Assembly (NCBI GenBank): GCA_964541605.1
Contig: CAZIQY010000002.1
Location: 1 to 64,000, forward strand
DNA from: CAZIQY01 sp964541605
GTDB taxonomy: Bacteria > Desulfobacterota > Syntrophia > Syntrophales > UBA2185
DNA length: 64,000 bases
Direction: 5' to 3'
Shown piece after piece: positions 8,724-17,261 of the stretch. The notes under the pieces are model-generated. The model was not told the origin of the DNA. It saw only the letters and a program-made list of their open reading frames with translations, and ran no database searches. The position numbers and the translations under genes are program-made. Numbering within the stretch: the first letter of the stretch is position 1; every line of letters starts with the position of its first letter.

Positions 8724-9992
8724 TCAAACGTTTTTTGGATTTGTGTTCCGAAACAACCTCAACCACAGGGGACCGCTCATGGAGACTGCGCCCAGAGACG
8801 CATAGGCAAGGCCCCAGCCGAATATTCCACTGCCTGCCATGTCGAGAATAAAACCGAAGGCGAGCGGTGAAACAAATGCCATGCAAAATCCGGCAAACGT
8901 ATACAGAGCCAGAGTTTTCCCCCGTTCCTCATCATAAGCCGCAGCAACGATACCGGCTGTAAGTGAACCGCTGTCCAGCATCACGGCAATTCCATAGAGG
9001 ATACAGAGCCCCGCCACAATAGTGTAGGGCAAGTGTACACAGAATCCTAAGAAACATCCGAAAATGCCGGATACCAACATAAAAATCGCAACGGCCCGTC
9101 TTCGATCCCACCGGTGCGCGATCTCGTTTCCCAGAATACTTGCGGGAACGCCCGCGAGAACGATGAGAGTTGCAATATTCTGGGGACTGAGGTAATCGCC
9201 ATTTCCTCCCTGGAGAGTCATACTGAAAGCTAAAAACGCAACCATCCATGAGCGGAAGCCAAAGAGTTCCCAGCAGTGGACGGCGTATCCGGAAATATAC
9301 CCCACGGCCGATCGGTTCCGGAGAGCGCCCCGGAAGTTGAACGATGAGAGGGGATGTTTTCTCAACGGCGAAGCAGGCATCTTCGGCTCGACCGTTAAAG
9401 CGAAAATGAGAACGGCTCCAATATATCCGAGGGAAAGTAGTACCGCGGCCTGTCGCCAATGGAGCCAGATCACCAGCAATCCGGAGAAAAATACCGAGGC
9501 GGCCGTTCCGATGCCATACGAAGAGGTGTAAAACGCGATGGCCCGGCTCTGGTTTTCTCCTGTGATATGGTCGCTGAGGGCTTTCAGGCCGGGCATGAAT
9601 GTCCCTGCCAGGCTGATGCCTGCGCAAAATCGGAATATCATTGCCGTTACAGTACCCTGTGCCAGCAACCCGAATCCCAACATGGAAAACGCGCCGAGGG
9701 CAGCTGAGAAAAGGTAGATGCGGCGCGGATCGATGCGGTCGGTCAGGCTTACCAGAATGGGGGCGAAAGCCGCATACCCCCCGAAGAAGATACCGTTAAT
9801 CCAGCCGGCCTCGGTGTTACTGAGATGCCATTCCGACTGGAAATCTGGTAAAAGGGCTGGGAAGAACATCGTTCCTCCCATAGTCAGTATCTCGGCAATA
9901 CAAACAGAAACAATGAATTTCCAATGACTTTTCATAAGAGCGTCGAATATACCTTCTTTTTTTCCTATTCGGGCATATGCGATGTTTATCAC
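8724..9992 (-). CDS. MFS transporter (12-helix type)
   Basis: An inner-membrane major facilitator protein of 422 residues from a GTG, or about 403 from the ATG at 9935, which begins MKSHWKFIVSVC directly before helix 1. Neither start has a good ribosome-binding site. MFS signatures include the loop 2-3 motif LVSLTDRIDPRR and FRFCAGISLAGTFMPGLKAL. The sequence resembles the nitrate/cyanate (CynX/NarK-like) side of the superfamily, but the substrate is unknown. It is divergent from the LUD gene at 10107. Confidence 0.8.
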   Translation of the reverse strand: MINIAYARIGKKEGIFDALMKSHWKFIVSVCIAEILTMGGTMFFPALLPDFQSEWHLSNTEAGWINGIFFGGYAAFAPILVSLTDRIDPRRIYLFSAALGAFSMLGFGLLAQGTVTAMIFRFCAGISLAGTFMPGLKALSDHITGENQSRAIAFYTSSYGIGTAASVFFSGLLVIWLHWRQAAVLLSLGYIGAVLIFALTVEPKMPASPLRKHPLSSFNFRGALRNRSAVGYISGYAVHCWELFGFRSWMVAFLAFSMTLQGGNGDYLSPQNIATLIVLAGVPASILGNEIAHRWDRRRAVAIFMLVSGIFGCFLGFCVHLPYTIVAGLCILYGIAVMLDSGSLTAGIVAAAYDEERGKTLALYTFAGFCMAFVSPLAFGFILDMAGSGIFGWGLAYASLGAVSMSGPLWLRLFRNTNPKNV

Positions 9993-10106
9993 AGAAAAAG
10001 GTTGAAATCAAAACATCGAGGCTTGACAACACTATCCCGTTTCTCCATAATGCCGGAAAATGGGATTCATGATCGCAAACCCTGATAAACATAAGGAGGT
10101 ACGGAA

Positions 10107-10760
10107 ATGGACACCCCGATGAACCAATACTGGCAGATAAGGCTGGAAAGCGTTAAGGAAATGCTGGAATCAAATAATTTTGAGGTCTTTTTGGCGGATA
10201 ATGCTGCGGCGGCAAAAAAAATCGTCCTGGAAGAAATCGTCCCCAGGGCAGGCGCCAAGAGCATTGCCTGGGGCGGCTCCATGACCTTCACCGCCACAGG
10301 TCTGTATGACGCTCTGAAAAAAGTCAAAGGAATGAAGGTGTTCGATCCCTATGACAAGACCCTCTCCCGGGAAGATTCTCTTGAATGCCGCAGACAATCT
10401 CTTTTGGTCGATCTTTTCATCACAGGAACCAATGCCATAACTGAAATGGGGACGCTGGTAAACCTGGATATGATCGGGAACCGCATTGCGGCTCTTACAT
10501 TCGGCCCCAAAAGCGTCATCGTCCTCGCGGGGAGAAACAAGATCGTCCCGGACCTGGAAGAAGCTATGGTGCGTGTCAAAAATATCGCAGCCCCGGCCAA
10601 TACGATGCGATTGGGAATGAAGACCCCCTGCGCCAAAACTTCCTACTGCGAGGAATGCAAAAGCAAAGACCGGATATGCAACAGTTGGGCGATCACGGAA
10701 AAATCGTTCCCAAAAGGCAGGGTCAAGGTCGTGCTGATCAACGAGGACCTGGGCCTTTAA
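10107..10760 (+). CDS. LUD-domain protein (LutC/YkgG-like) with C-terminal cysteine cluster
   Basis: A 217-residue cytoplasmic protein of the LUD (DUF162) family, related to lactate-utilisation proteins. Family features include KSIAWGGSMTFTATGLYDAL and LFITGTNAITEMGTLVNLD, followed by RIAALTFGPKSVIVLAG. The C-terminus adds a cysteine set C-x5-C-x2-C-x6-C (in KTPCAKTSYCEECKSKDRIC), which could bind a metal or an Fe-S cluster. No lutA or lutB partner is adjacent. A strong AAGGAGG site precedes the ATG. The polyprenyl synthase gene starts 23 bases downstream, so the two may share a transcript. Confidence 0.82.
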   Translation: MDTPMNQYWQIRLESVKEMLESNNFEVFLADNAAAAKKIVLEEIVPRAGAKSIAWGGSMTFTATGLYDALKKVKGMKVFDPYDKTLSREDSLECRRQSLLVDLFITGTNAITEMGTLVNLDMIGNRIAALTFGPKSVIVLAGRNKIVPDLEEAMVRVKNIAAPANTMRLGMKTPCAKTSYCEECKSKDRICNSWAITEKSFPKGRVKVVLINEDLGL

Positions 10761-10783
10761 ACGATACTTAAGGAAAAGAATTC

Positions 10784-11758
10784 ATGCAGATTCAGGATGT
10801 CTTTCGTCACTACGAAGACGATTTAAAGCGCGTTGAAGAACACATGGAGATGTACCTCCGCTCCGAAGTATACCTCATTCCGGAAGTTATTCACTACATC
10901 ATCGGCAGCGGCGGGAAGCGGTTCCGGCCGCTCCTGCTTCTCGCTGCCTCCTCCCTCTGCGGCTACAGGGACGATAAGCGTTATCCTCTCTCCGCGGTGA
11001 TTGAATTCATCCACACGGCCACCCTTCTGCATGACGACGTCATCGACGTTGCAGAAACCCGGAGAGGGAAAGTGTCGGCAAACAACGTCTGGGGAAACGC
11101 CGCCAGCGTCCTTGTGGGTGATTTCCTCTACTCGAAATCATTCAAACTGATGACCGATCACGGAAATCTTGCCGTTATCAAACTTCTCTCGGAAACGACG
11201 AATACCATGTCGGAAGGTGAAGTATTCCAGCTTGTCAAGCGCGGGGACATCAACATCACAGAGAAGGAGTACCTCTCAATCATCGAAAAAAAGACGGCCA
11301 TCCTGATCTCCGCGGCCTGCGCCGTGGGGGGTATTTTAGGCGATGCGTCGGACATTCAGATCGAAGCCCTGACCCGGTTCGGCATGCGTCTGGGCTCCGC
11401 CTTTCAGATCACCGACGACACCCTGGATTACGTGGCAAAGGAAGAAGAGTTCGGGAAGGCCATCGGCAAGGATCTGGATGAGGGGAAGATGACGCTGCCT
11501 CTCATCCGCACCATGAAAAAATGCAACGCCGAGGAGAAAAATTTGATCAAGCAGGTCATCGAAAACAACGACCGTGACGGGCAGGATATGGCAGGGGTTT
11601 TATCGCTCATCCACCGTTATGACGGAATCAACTATTCTCTCAACAAGGCAAAGGCCTGTATCGACGAGGGCAAGGGCTATCTTGAAGCGTTTGCCGCATC
11701 AGAAGCCAGGGATACCCTGTTTGCCATTTCAGACTACATTGTCGAAAGAAGATTGTAA
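10784..11758 (+). CDS. Polyprenyl diphosphate synthase (IspB-like)
   Basis: A 324-residue all-helical prenyltransferase that condenses isopentenyl diphosphate onto an allylic diphosphate to make the isoprenoid side chain of a quinone. Both aspartate-rich motifs are present: DDVID (Asp84, Asp85, Asp88) and DDTLD (Asp211, Asp212, Asp215), plus GGKRFRPLLLL for substrate binding. Small residues before the first motif (FIHTATLLHDD) fit a long-chain product such as octa- or nonaprenyl. A quinone fits the sdhC start at the right edge of the window. It ends 9 bases from the convergent nnr gene. Confidence 0.92.
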   Translation: MQIQDVFRHYEDDLKRVEEHMEMYLRSEVYLIPEVIHYIIGSGGKRFRPLLLLAASSLCGYRDDKRYPLSAVIEFIHTATLLHDDVIDVAETRRGKVSANNVWGNAASVLVGDFLYSKSFKLMTDHGNLAVIKLLSETTNTMSEGEVFQLVKRGDINITEKEYLSIIEKKTAILISAACAVGGILGDASDIQIEALTRFGMRLGSAFQITDDTLDYVAKEEEFGKAIGKDLDEGKMTLPLIRTMKKCNAEEKNLIKQVIENNDRDGQDMAGVLSLIHRYDGINYSLNKAKACIDEGKGYLEAFAASEARDTLFAISDYIVERRL

Positions 11759-11767
11759 GGAATCCTT

Positions 11768-13342
11768 TTACACCACACACGGCCCTTCATACACCTTCAT
11801 AAAAGGATCTTTCAGACCTTCCCTGTCATGCTTCATGGCGGCGGGAAGATACTCCATGATATCCTGGGCCGTGATGCCATCCTCACCCTTTTCCACCGCA
11901 GCCAGGTCTCCCGAGAATCCGTGTATGAACACCCCTTTTCTTACCGCGTCCTCAAGCGACAGGCCGAGGCCATACATGGCGGCGATGGACCCCGTCAGGA
12001 CGTCCCCCGAACCGGCTGTGGCCATGCCCGGATTCCCGCTCAAGTTGATGAATACCCGCTCGTCAGGATAACCGACCAGCGAGTGGGCGCCCTTCAGAAC
12101 GATGCAGGCATGGAGCGACATGGCGGTCAGTTGCAGGATATCGATCAGTTGTTTTCTGATTTCGCCGACATCCTTTTTCGCGATGCGGGCCATCTCTCCC
12201 AGATGCGGGGTAATAATTGTTGCACCTTTTCTTTCCCTGATCATCTCCGGTTCGTTTGCGATGGCCGTAATGCCGTCTCCATCGATGAGCATGGGCTTTT
12301 TGATGATACGCACCAGTTCCCGGACGAGCTTTTGAGTGTCACCATCCAGGGAAAGTCCCGGCCCGATAACCACCATATCCATCTTGTCCGACAGCTCAAC
12401 AAGGCCGTCTCTGTTCTCCAGCGATATGCTTCCTGTTTTTGTTTCCTTCTGGGGCACAAACACGATTTCACTGCCCTTATTGGCCAGAAACGGGGTCATG
12501 GATACGGGAGCGGCAAGACGGGCATACCCGCCGCCGGCCTTCAGAAACGACAGGGCGGCAAAGTAAGGAGCGCCATAATAGTTCGCCGCACCGGCAATAA
12601 AAAGCACCTCTCCCATGCGTCCTTTATAGGCCTCTTTGCTCCGCGGAGGCAGCTTTACAAAATCGTTGATCTGTACTTTAAGATCATCCCCGTTGTAGAG
12701 GGAAGGAGGGAAAGAAATGTGGCAGACATAAAGTTTACCGCACAACTCGTAGCCGGGATACAGGATGTTTCCGATTTTCGGCAGACCGAAGGCGACCGTA
12801 AAATCGGCTTTGACCGCCACGCCCATTATTTCCCCTGTATTTCCGTTCACGCCGGAAGGGATGTCCAGACTGAGAACCTTTTTACCGCTTCCGTTAAGCA
12901 GCTGAATTACATCTTTGTAAAGACCGCTTACCTCCCGATCGAGACCGGTACCGAAGAGGGCATCGATAACGCCGTTGCAGTGAAGAGTATCCCGCCTCGC
13001 CTCGTCGGCGGACTCGATTTCCCGAACCTCTATGGGAAGTTTCGAAATGATATTCAGATTGGTTTTTGCCGCCCCCTTGAAATTGTCCTGATCTCCGATA
13101 ATGAACACCTTCACCGATCCGCCGTTGGAGTGAATCTTCCGGGCGACGACAAAACCGTCGCCGCCGTTGTTTCCGACCCCGCAGAATACGACAAATTTCC
13201 TGCCTCTGATGCCCACCTCTTTTTCGAGGACAAACGACGACGCCTGACCGGCGTTTTCCATAAGAATCTCTTCCGGGATGTCCAGTTTTTCAATGGCATA
13301 CTGGTCCATATACCTCATTTTGCTGACACTGCTTACCTTCAC
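11768..13342 (-). CDS. nnrD: Bifunctional NAD(P)HX epimerase / ADP-dependent dehydratase
   Basis: Repairs hydrated NADH and NADPH. The N-terminal half is the NnrE epimerase (IPEEILMENAGQASS, FCGVGNNGGDGFVVARKI); the C-terminal half is the NnrD ribokinase-like dehydratase (VVIGPGL, LIDGDGI, and the signature GNPGMATAGSGDVLTG). I prefer a GTG start at 13342 because it has an AAAGGAG site at ideal spacing and gives the family-typical beginning VKVSSVSKMRYMDQ; the frame stays open to an ATG at 13390, which would add 16 charged residues. Fused NnrE-NnrD is the standard bacterial form (YjeF). Confidence 0.93.
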   Translation of the reverse strand: MKVSSVSKMRYMDQYAIEKLDIPEEILMENAGQASSFVLEKEVGIRGRKFVVFCGVGNNGGDGFVVARKIHSNGGSVKVFIIGDQDNFKGAAKTNLNIISKLPIEVREIESADEARRDTLHCNGVIDALFGTGLDREVSGLYKDVIQLLNGSGKKVLSLDIPSGVNGNTGEIMGVAVKADFTVAFGLPKIGNILYPGYELCGKLYVCHISFPPSLYNGDDLKVQINDFVKLPPRSKEAYKGRMGEVLFIAGAANYYGAPYFAALSFLKAGGGYARLAAPVSMTPFLANKGSEIVFVPQKETKTGSISLENRDGLVELSDKMDMVVIGPGLSLDGDTQKLVRELVRIIKKPMLIDGDGITAIANEPEMIRERKGATIITPHLGEMARIAKKDVGEIRKQLIDILQLTAMSLHACIVLKGAHSLVGYPDERVFINLSGNPGMATAGSGDVLTGSIAAMYGLGLSLEDAVRKGVFIHGFSGDLAAVEKGEDGITAQDIMEYLPAAMKHDREGLKDPFMKVYEGPCVV

Positions 13343-13539
13343 CTTCCACTCCTTTGCTTTTTTGTCATGTCCGCGCAAACGGACGCCCATGCCGGATATT
13401 TTGGTAGCCCGATGATCGAAACGAAATATACTTTATTGAACGACCGTAATCAAGGAAAAGCACTTCATCCCAAAACTTCTTGACATCATTCGTCTTTCAC
13501 ATCATAATCCACGCAAGAGAAGGATATTGCCGGTGATAT

Positions 13540-14094
13540 ATGAAAAGCAATAAGAAGCAAACGCCATCCTGTTCTGATGTAAAAACAACGCTTGAACATC
13601 TCGATCAGCAGGATTTGCTCGAACTGATTTTAGACATGTACGATTTGTCGAAAGACAACAAAGACTTCTTGCATACCCGTTTCTCTATTGGTGATGACAT
13701 CCTGGCACCTTATAAAAAGATCATTAAAGAATGTTTGTATCCCGATATCCTGAATGAGCATGTCCGGATACTTAGAGCAACACGGGCGATCAGCGATTAT
13801 TCCAAGGCAATCCGTGATGCAAAAGGCGAAGCCGAATTGTTGACCTACTTTGTGGAATGCGGAAACAAATTTACGCTTGATTACGGCGATATTGACGAAG
13901 ACTTTTATGATTCACTTCTGGAGGTTTATGGTCAGGCGATCAAAAAAGTCCTCATTCTTCCTGACCATGAACAGGGTAATTTCAGGAAAAGATTGAAGAA
14001 AATCATGCTATCTGCCAATGGCATCGGTTGGGGTTATCATGACGGTTTATGTGATGAATATTATGAGGCATTTAAACTAGATGATGATAGATGA
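13540..14094 (+). CDS. DUF6155-like protein of unknown function
   Basis: A 184-residue, acidic, predicted all-helical soluble protein. The opening region (LDQQDLLELILDMYDLSKDN) resembles the DUF6155 family, which I recognise with moderate confidence; its function is not established. It has no signal peptide or transmembrane segment. It lies immediately upstream of the methyltransferase-endonuclease-Vsr genes in the same direction and shares their more AT-rich composition, so it may belong to the same acquired block, but the 168-base gap does not prove an operon. Confidence 0.6.
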   Translation: MKSNKKQTPSCSDVKTTLEHLDQQDLLELILDMYDLSKDNKDFLHTRFSIGDDILAPYKKIIKECLYPDILNEHVRILRATRAISDYSKAIRDAKGEAELLTYFVECGNKFTLDYGDIDEDFYDSLLEVYGQAIKKVLILPDHEQGNFRKRLKKIMLSANGIGWGYHDGLCDEYYEAFKLDDDR

Positions 14095-14262
14095 GTCGCT
14101 TGTCGTCAAGGCGTCGCTATCCCGGCGGGAGGCCTCCGCTGGCAAGGTGCAGATTACATCTTTTTTTTCTGTAATATTTGATGTAACCTGAAATTGAGAG
14201 TTTTATAAGTGTCTATGAGTAAAAATGATATTGATTGCACGCTGTTCAATTTAAAAGAATAA

Positions 14263-15456
14263 ATGAAGAAAAACATAAGTGTTGAAAAACAGGACGGGAT
14301 TCTTTCTAAAAAAACTTTTGCGGAGTTTTTTGCAGGCATCGGCTTGATGCGGCTCGGACTTGAACAAGAAGGATGGTCAATTGAGTTTGCCAACGATATT
14401 GCTGATGATAAATACGAAATGTACGCGGCGCACTTCCAAGATGCCAAGTCGCATTTCATTCTGGAAGACATACATAAACTGAACACGGACGAGATTCCTA
14501 CAGTTACGATGGCCACAGCATCCTTCCCATGCAATGACCTTTCATTGGCGGGGATGCGCAAAGGTTTAGCAGGAAAAGAGTCGTCAGCTTATTGGGGATT
14601 TGTGCGAATACTTGAAGAAATGGGGGATCGCCGCCCTCCAATCGTGCTTCTGGAAAACGTTTCCGGATTTTTAACCTCTCATGGCGGTCGCGATTTTCAG
14701 GCCGCGCTGCTGGCGCTAAATCGCATAGGTTACACAGTTGATCCCATTATCATCGATGCTGCGCGCTTTGTCCCGCAAAGCCGTGTAAGGCTCTTCGTAA
14801 TAGGCTGCTTAAAAAACGGGCATGGCACTTGGAAGGTCAAGGATACGCCAAGTTTTTATGAAAGCGATGTGCGCCCAAAACCACTTGCGGATTTTATATT
14901 TTGTCATCCTGAGATTGCATGGAATATTCGATCAGTTCCGGCGCTGCCGGCGAACGCTCCATCTCTGTCAGACATTTTGGAGGAGCTGCCCGATATGTCG
15001 CCCTTTTGGTGGAATGATTCGCGACGAGATTACCTCGTCAGCCAAATGAGTGAAAAACATGCATTCCAGCTTAAGAAAATGATGGCGAAAGATAAATGGT
15101 CCTACGGAACGGTGTTCCGCCGCATTAGAAATGGCCGATCTATGGCTGAATTGCGAAATGATTCGATAGCAGGATGTCTCCGCACCCCTCGTGGGGGAAG
15201 CGCCCGTCAAATCTTGATTCAAGCGGGATATGGACAAGTTAAAATTCGACTTCTAACGCCGCGAGAGTGCGCAAGGCTGATGGGTGCAGACGACTTCGTC
15301 ATTAATACAGAACTAAACCAAGCTCTCTTCGGTTTCGGCGATGCGGTATGCGTGCCGGTAATTTCCTGGATAGCCAAGCACTATTTAAATCCGTTAGTCG
15401 AAGAGATGATGGAAAAGCCCGCGATGCACCGAGTCAAACCATATATTGCAGGGTAA
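14263..15456 (+). CDS. DNA (cytosine-5-)-methyltransferase
   Basis: A 397-residue C5 methyltransferase that would protect the host from a cognate restriction enzyme. Conserved motifs appear in order: motif I EFFAGIGLMRLGL (SAM binding), motif IV SFPCNDLS with the catalytic Cys, motif VI LLENVSGF, motif VIII QSRVRLFVIG, and motifs IX-X TPRECARLMG and FGFGDAVCVPV. The residue after the catalytic PC is Asn instead of the more common Gln. The target-recognition region lies between about residues 190 and 320; its specificity cannot be read. No strong ribosome-binding site is seen. A DUF4928 gene and vsr follow, forming a restriction-modification-repair set. Confidence 0.95.
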   Translation: MKKNISVEKQDGILSKKTFAEFFAGIGLMRLGLEQEGWSIEFANDIADDKYEMYAAHFQDAKSHFILEDIHKLNTDEIPTVTMATASFPCNDLSLAGMRKGLAGKESSAYWGFVRILEEMGDRRPPIVLLENVSGFLTSHGGRDFQAALLALNRIGYTVDPIIIDAARFVPQSRVRLFVIGCLKNGHGTWKVKDTPSFYESDVRPKPLADFIFCHPEIAWNIRSVPALPANAPSLSDILEELPDMSPFWWNDSRRDYLVSQMSEKHAFQLKKMMAKDKWSYGTVFRRIRNGRSMAELRNDSIAGCLRTPRGGSARQILIQAGYGQVKIRLLTPRECARLMGADDFVINTELNQALFGFGDAVCVPVISWIAKHYLNPLVEEMMEKPAMHRVKPYIAG

Positions 15457-15519
15457 GGGCTTAATATTAACGCATCATCTGCTGCACAGTAATGAAAGAA
15501 AGTCAATCATGGAGGCATC

Positions 15520-16449
15520 ATGAGAAAATTGGATTTACGTCTCGCTGAATTTGCGTCTCTTTACAAAATAACTGGTAAAGGACCGCTTTCCGTCGTCCTT
15601 GTTGTGACGCGCAAGGTCAGGGAGCTGACACCGCCATTTTCAGCAGATCGGTTCTTGTCTCCTCAAGGAGGGCAAGTTGCCGGGCTCAGCAGAGGCGCTG
15701 TGCAAGCGATTCTTGCCGACCATGGCATCAGTCGGATTCTCGCAGAGGAAGGAGGCCGCACAAGTCGCGGAAGCATTCAACGGATGAAAGCCTACGTGGA
15801 TCTACTGAATGAGCTTTCGCGGGAGAACCTGCTTGATCTTCCTACAATAGAAGCTTGGTGGATAAAGCGCGTGAATGAGTATTTTGGAACCAAGCCATTC
15901 AAGATCAAAATAGATGCATCAAAGTCATTAAGAAGCATTGTCGCCGATCTGATTGAAGCCGCATTCTCAAGACAGCGGGAATCGCCAGGTACCATGATAG
16001 CCGGCGCCGTCATGCAGCACTTGGTTGGGGCCAAACTTGAGATAGCCCTCCCAAATGAGAAGTTTGATCACCATGGCTTTTCAGTGGCAGACGCTCCCGG
16101 TGGGAGGAAGGGCGATTTTCTTATCGGAGACACAGCCATTCATGTAACCACTGCGCCGACAGAAGCCTTGATCAGAAAATGTTGCGACAATCTGGCAGTA
16201 GGACTCAGGCCATTGGTGATTACCACGCAAAGCGGCGTGGGAGGAGTAAGCGCATTGGCAAAAAATGCCAATGTTTCCGACCGTGTGGACATCCTGGAGG
16301 TTGAACAGTTTGTCGCTACAAATGTCTATGAATGGAGTGCCTTTCAGCAAACGCAACGCCCCTTGACAGTTCGTCAATTGATAGAATCTTATAACCGCAT
16401 CATTGATAATTGTGAAACAGATCCCAGCTTGAGGATCATTGTGGGATAA
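15520..16449 (+). CDS. DUF4928 protein, candidate type II restriction endonuclease
   Basis: A 309-residue soluble protein placed between a C5 methyltransferase and vsr, where the cognate restriction enzyme is expected. It resembles DUF4928, a family found beside C5 methyltransferases. The central block GGRKGDFLIGDTAIHVTTAP has the Asp and beta-hairpin spacing of a nuclease core, with His at the position where PD-(D/E)xK enzymes usually have Lys, followed by a conserved Lys-Cys (LIRKCCDN). Catalysis is therefore inferred, not shown. A strong GGAGG site precedes the ATG. Vsr starts 5 bases after its stop codon. Confidence 0.68.
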   Translation: MRKLDLRLAEFASLYKITGKGPLSVVLVVTRKVRELTPPFSADRFLSPQGGQVAGLSRGAVQAILADHGISRILAEEGGRTSRGSIQRMKAYVDLLNELSRENLLDLPTIEAWWIKRVNEYFGTKPFKIKIDASKSLRSIVADLIEAAFSRQRESPGTMIAGAVMQHLVGAKLEIALPNEKFDHHGFSVADAPGGRKGDFLIGDTAIHVTTAPTEALIRKCCDNLAVGLRPLVITTQSGVGGVSALAKNANVSDRVDILEVEQFVATNVYEWSAFQQTQRPLTVRQLIESYNRIIDNCETDPSLRIIVG

Positions 16450-16454
16450 AGCCG

Positions 16455-16943
16455 TTGGATACATTTCCTCCAGAAAAACGAAGCGACATCATGCGCCACG
16501 TTCGTTCGACTAATACAACACCGGAAAAGAGGGTCCGCTCCCTCCTCCACAAGCTTGGCTGCCGGTTTTGCTTGCACCGGCAGGATTTGCCGGGCAAGCC
16601 GGACATCGTCCTTCCGAAATACCGCACTGTGGTGTTTGTTCATGGTTGCTTCTGGCATCGACATAAGGACTGCCCTCATGCAACAACACCGTCCAGTCGT
16701 CAAGATTACTGGCTTCCCAAGTTCAAACGCACCCTCGAACGAGATAGAAATAATCAAGAAAAACTCAGACAGCTTGGGTGGAATGTAATTATCGTATGGG
16801 AATGCGAGACGAATGATTTGAAAAGATTGGCGATTCATATCGAAAAAACAATAAGATATAAATCATTGATCGACCACAGGAGGCCTTTTCAGATTCCAAT
16901 GGCTGCTGAAAGATTAAGCGACTACGATAGCGATAAATACTGA
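16455..16943 (+). CDS. vsr: Very short patch repair endonuclease Vsr
   Basis: A 162-residue endonuclease that nicks beside T:G mismatches arising from deamination of 5-methylcytosine. Family motifs include the N-terminal PPEKRSDIMRHVRSTNTTPE, the catalytic Asp in LPGKPDIVL, VFVHGCFWHRH with the catalytic His, zinc ligands in CFWHRHKDC and in VWECE, and LERDRNN. The start is a TTG at 16455; the only early ATG (16491) would remove the conserved N-terminus, so TTG is preferred and initiation is probably coupled to the upstream gene. It is the standard companion of the C5 methyltransferase. Confidence 0.95.
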   Translation: MDTFPPEKRSDIMRHVRSTNTTPEKRVRSLLHKLGCRFCLHRQDLPGKPDIVLPKYRTVVFVHGCFWHRHKDCPHATTPSSRQDYWLPKFKRTLERDRNNQEKLRQLGWNVIIVWECETNDLKRLAIHIEKTIRYKSLIDHRRPFQIPMAAERLSDYDSDKY

Positions 16944-17082
16944 ACAAAGCTTTGAGGGGACATTTAGGCTGGATCGCCCCGGACACGGCTGGAACAGGAA
17001 GGTGACGGGCAGTATGTCGTCCATATACATCTACGACCCCCGTGGGAACGAGGTGTTGCGTGTCCATAAGTTATTGTATTGA
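16942..17082 (+). pseudogene. Possible C-terminal gene remnant
   Basis: In the frame overlapping the Vsr stop there is a 46-codon open stretch ending at TGA 17080-17082. It reads like real protein: FEGTFRLDRPGHGWNRKVTG followed by SSIYIYDPRGNEVLRVH. It has no credible start or ribosome-binding site (the only ATG is internal). I take it as the leftover 3' end of a gene lost when the restriction-modification block was inserted. The parent family was not recognised. Confidence 0.4.
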
Positions 17083-17107
17083 CATCACATTAAGTTTTGT
17101 TTATAAA
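17079..17107 (+). promoter_or_regulatory. Sigma-70-type promoter
   Basis: A perfect -35 TTGACA (17079-17084), 17-base spacing and a -10 TATAAA (17102-17107), in an AT-rich stretch. It lies about 155 bases before the DUF362 gene and would give it a leader of roughly 145 bases. A second feature nearer the gene is GGATT-N7-AATCC at 17233-17249 around a TATAAT, which may be an operator over a closer -10. Confidence 0.6.
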
Positions 17108-17261
17108 GAACCAGATTTTCATTATAAACAAGCAAGATTGTGTATAATAAAATGGAAACAAGATGAAACATTTTGAACATCAATTACTTTCCATCGATTG
17201 GATCCATTAGGATTCGCTGATTTCTCGGTAATGGATTTATAATGAATCCAGAGGTGTCATC

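Noticed and set aside
11828..13483. 551-codon open frame antisense to the NAD(P)HX repair gene
   Set aside because: The opposite strand encodes a well-conserved YjeF protein; the antisense translation is low-complexity and unlike any family.
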